64,000 nucleotides of DNA from Burkholderiales bacterium 67-32 (GTDB lineage: Bacteria > Pseudomonadota > Gammaproteobacteria > Burkholderiales > Burkholderiaceae_B). Location: assembly GCA_001898625.1 (NCBI GenBank), contig MKUP01000013.1:1-64000 (forward strand). Reading direction: 5' to 3'. Below are positions 62,386 through 64,000 of the stretch, one piece after another. A program made the position numbers and the translations under genes. Below the pieces are notes generated by a model that ran no database searches, was not told the DNA's origin, and saw only the letters and a list, made by a program, of their open reading frames with translations. Position 1 is the stretch's first letter. Each line of letters begins with the position of its first letter.

Positions 62386-63180
62386 TCAGGCGAAAGTCCG
62401 TTGCGGAAATTGCGCGACCTTGACCGAAAGCTTCTCGGCGCAGGCCTTGGTGCTCTTCTCGATCAAAGAGCGTTGCCCCGCGTCGACGACGTGGAGCGGA
62501 AACACGCAGGAGACGGCGGCGATCACCTCGCCCGTGCGCGACATCACGGGGGCGGCCACCGCGCCTGCCCCCAGCGTGTTCTCGCCCCGGTTGTGCGCGG
62601 CGCGTTCACGGCGGATGCGCGCGAAGCCGCGCTCCATCTCCGCCATCGTGGTGATGGTCTGGGGCGTCAGGGCCTTGAAGCCGCTCGCCCGATAGGCGGC
62701 GCGCATCAGGCCGGGCTCGGACAGTGCCATGAAGAGCTTGCCGGCGGCGGTCGCGTGCAGCGCGCGCTCGTCGCCGACGCGCATGATCACCCGCAGCGCG
62801 CTGGGGCTCTCGACGGTGGCCACCACCAGGATCCGCTCGCCCTTGCGCACGCTCAGGTGCACCGAGTGATGCGTCTGGGCGACCAGGTCGGCCAGCGACG
62901 GGCCGGCGACGTCCGCGAGGCTGTTCGGATGGTGCGAGAACAGCGAGCCGATGCGAAAAGCCGCCGACCCCACGCGCAGGCGGCCGGTGACCGGATTGCT
63001 TTCGACCATGCCCCAGGCCTTGAGCGTCGCGGCGATGCGCGAGACGACGCTCTTGTGCATGCCCAGGCGCTCGGCCAACTCCGTGACTCCGAGCTCAGGG
63101 CGGTCCTGCGTGAACGCCGTCATGATCTGCATGGCCTTGTCTATCGTCTTGCGATGGCTGGCCGGCGAGGTGCTGTTCAT
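62386..63180 (-). CDS. IclR family transcriptional regulator
   Basis: The 264-aa protein has an N-terminal winged helix (LGVTELAERLGMHKSVVSRIAATLKAWGMVE) and the IclR effector-binding domain (HHSVHLSVRKGERILVVATVESP, DERALHATAAGKLFMA, ENTLGAGAVAAPVMSRTGEVIAAVS). It is the first gene of the leftward catabolic operon and divergent from ridA-bug. A 37-bp palindrome between them is the probable binding site. Confidence 0.93.
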   Translation of the reverse strand: MNSTSPASHRKTIDKAMQIMTAFTQDRPELGVTELAERLGMHKSVVSRIAATLKAWGMVESNPVTGRLRVGSAAFRIGSLFSHHPNSLADVAGPSLADLVAQTHHSVHLSVRKGERILVVATVESPSALRVIMRVGDERALHATAAGKLFMALSEPGLMRAAYRASGFKALTPQTITTMAEMERGFARIRRERAAHNRGENTLGAGAVAAPVMSRTGEVIAAVSCVFPLHVVDAGQRSLIEKSTKACAEKLSVKVAQFPQRTFA

Positions 63181-63324
63181 ACGAAGCCCTGTCTGGATAC
63201 GCCGGCGACCATCCGGTTGCGATGGACGGGATACTAAGACTCGCGCCGCCGGCTGTAGACGTGAGTTGCCCATATGGCAACCGACTTTGGACGGCCCGTC
63301 TGCCTTGCGTAAACCCTGATTCAA

Positions 63325-63361
63325 TTTATCTTTACATTAAGATTCTTAATGATAAGATAAA
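63325..63361. promoter_or_regulatory. 37-bp palindrome in the iclR/ridA gap
   Basis: Two 18-nt arms (63325-63342 and 63344-63361) pair with two mismatched positions around one T. The core ATTAAGATTCTTAAT is a perfect 15-bp palindrome. The stretch is A/T-rich and contains a rightward TTTACA-N16-TAAGAT promoter-like pair. It lies 32 bp before ridA and 145 bp from iclR, and so could control both. Binding by the adjacent IclR protein is inferred. Confidence 0.65.
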
Positions 63362-63392
63362 TACACATTCCACCCGCCACAGGACATGCATC

Positions 63393-63788
63393 GTGCAAGC
63401 CAGGATCACCCGCCTAGAAGGCACCCCTTTCCAGCAGCAACGCGCCTTTTCGCCCGCCGTCGTCTCGGAAGGCGGCCGCACCATCTGGCTCGCGGGACAG
63501 ACCACCACCGAGGACGCGCAGGGCCGCGACATCTCGGGCCAGTTCGAGGCCCAGGTGCGCGCCTGCTTCTCGCTGATCCAGGGGACCCTGGCCCGCTGCG
63601 ACGCGGACCTGCGCAACCTGGTCTGGATGACCGTGTTCATCGACGATCCCCGGCACGGCGACCGCTTCGTCGACATCCGCGCCGAACTGCTCGGCAGCAC
63701 CGGTTTTCCCGCCAGTACCCTGATCACGGTGTCGCATTTCGCCCGTCCGGGCATCGTGGTCGAAATCCAGGCCATCGCCGTGGTCTGA
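63393..63788 (+). CDS. RidA/YjgF-family protein
   Basis: This 131-aa protein has the Rid fold: AFSPAVVSEGGRTIWLAGQTTTED, the QVRACFSLIQGTLARCDADL helix, and the closing PASTLITVSHFARPGIVVEIQAIAV. It keeps an Arg (FARPGIVVEI region), as in RidA-type imine/enamine deaminases. The GTG at 63393 with AGGA 8 nt upstream gives VQARITRLEG; no in-frame ATG is available. A Bug-type receptor follows after 35 nt. Confidence 0.88.
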   Translation: MQARITRLEGTPFQQQRAFSPAVVSEGGRTIWLAGQTTTEDAQGRDISGQFEAQVRACFSLIQGTLARCDADLRNLVWMTVFIDDPRHGDRFVDIRAELLGSTGFPASTLITVSHFARPGIVVEIQAIAVV

Positions 63789-63823
63789 CCCCCACCCCGC
63801 CCCGCGCCATCCAGGAGACTTCC

Positions 63824-64000
63824 ATGTCAGGCCGCGTCTTGCTTGCCCTGTTCGCCAGTTCGCTTTGCCTTGTCGCTCACGCGGATACCTATCCCAGCAG
63901 GAACGTCACGCTGGTCGTCACCAGCGGCCCCGGCTCCTCGGCCGACATTCTGTCCCGCATCATCGGCGTGGATCTGTCCCGCCGCCTGGGGCACACCGTC
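63824..64000 (+). CDS. Bug-family receptor, 5' part only
   Basis: This is the first 59 codons of a second TctC/Bug-type periplasmic binding protein, cut by the window edge. A signal peptide (MSGRVLLALFASSLCLVAHA) is followed by YPSRNVTLVVTSGPGSSADILSR, the typical first strand and ligand-loop. AGGAG lies 7 nt before the ATG. It differs from the first Bug protein of this locus (TSGPGSS in place of PFPPGGP), so it probably binds another ligand. Confidence 0.85.
   Translation, partial: MSGRVLLALFASSLCLVAHADTYPSRNVTLVVTSGPGSSADILSRIIGVDLSRRLGHTV

Overview
The window is about 64 kb of GC-rich chromosome with a typical core-gene layout and no phage, insertion sequence or CRISPR array. The gene orders alr-radA, hom-thrC-moeA-moaD-moaE, tRNA-Leu-tig-clpP-clpX-lon-hupB and dapC-dapD-dapE-prmB, together with a Par27-type periplasmic parvulin, two general porins with Omp32-like sequence and Bug-type solute receptors, point to a betaproteobacterium of the Alcaligenaceae, most likely Bordetella or a close relative such as Achromobacter. 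That is inference from gene content; there is no rRNA here to confirm it.

Layout, left to right. 1-13.4 kb: tRNA-Gly, clpB, radA-alr, the squalene genes hpnCDE (hopanoid precursor), and a leftward operon hom-thrC-moeA-moaD-moaE joining threonine and molybdenum-cofactor synthesis. 13.7-21.6 kb: a small Mth938-like protein, a peroxiredoxin, a PIN-PhoH ATPase, a family III CoA-transferase, and an opposing livHMGF-type ABC transporter without a binding protein. 21.7-25.4 kb: selO-msrB, yciB-bolA and the parvulin. 25.8-28.4 kb: two tandem porins with matching promoters and leaders. 28.4-40.5 kb: purL, a D-amino-acid-dehydrogenase-like gene with the NAD(P)HX repair enzyme, ybbA-like ABC ATPase divergent from tesA, ppiD, nadA with a two-operator control region, and tRNA-Val. 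40.5-49.5 kb: AraC regulator, cyclase and flavin reductase, then the leftward proteostasis block hupB, lon, clpX, clpP, tig and tRNA-Leu. 49.7-57.3 kb: a frameshifted winged-helix regulator, a VOC protein, the lysine/peptidoglycan operon dapCDE with prmB, and an ABC-F protein. 57.3-64 kb: an iclR-led catabolic operon (two MaoC-like hydratases, acyl-CoA synthetase, Bug receptor, aldehyde dehydrogenase) divergent from ridA and a second Bug receptor that runs off the window.

The most unusual non-coding signal is a dispersed intergenic repeat of about 90 bp present in four copies (around 45.78, 45.99, 52.30 and 55.26 kb). Its copies differ in sequence, but their stems are kept by paired changes, so the fold appears to be conserved rather than only the sequence. 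Two copies sit in inverted orientation around the clpX terminator, one lies between dapC and dapD, and one starts in the last codons of prmB. Other regulatory structure worth attention: twin 17-bp operators around the nadA promoter, a 37-bp palindrome in the iclR/ridA gap, a 36-bp palindrome ahead of phoH, sigma-32-like promoters at lon and clpB, and tesA/ybbA start codons that overlap on opposite strands. The liv ATPase carries arginine in place of the Walker A lysine. All positions and motifs were read by eye; no database search or folding calculation was run.
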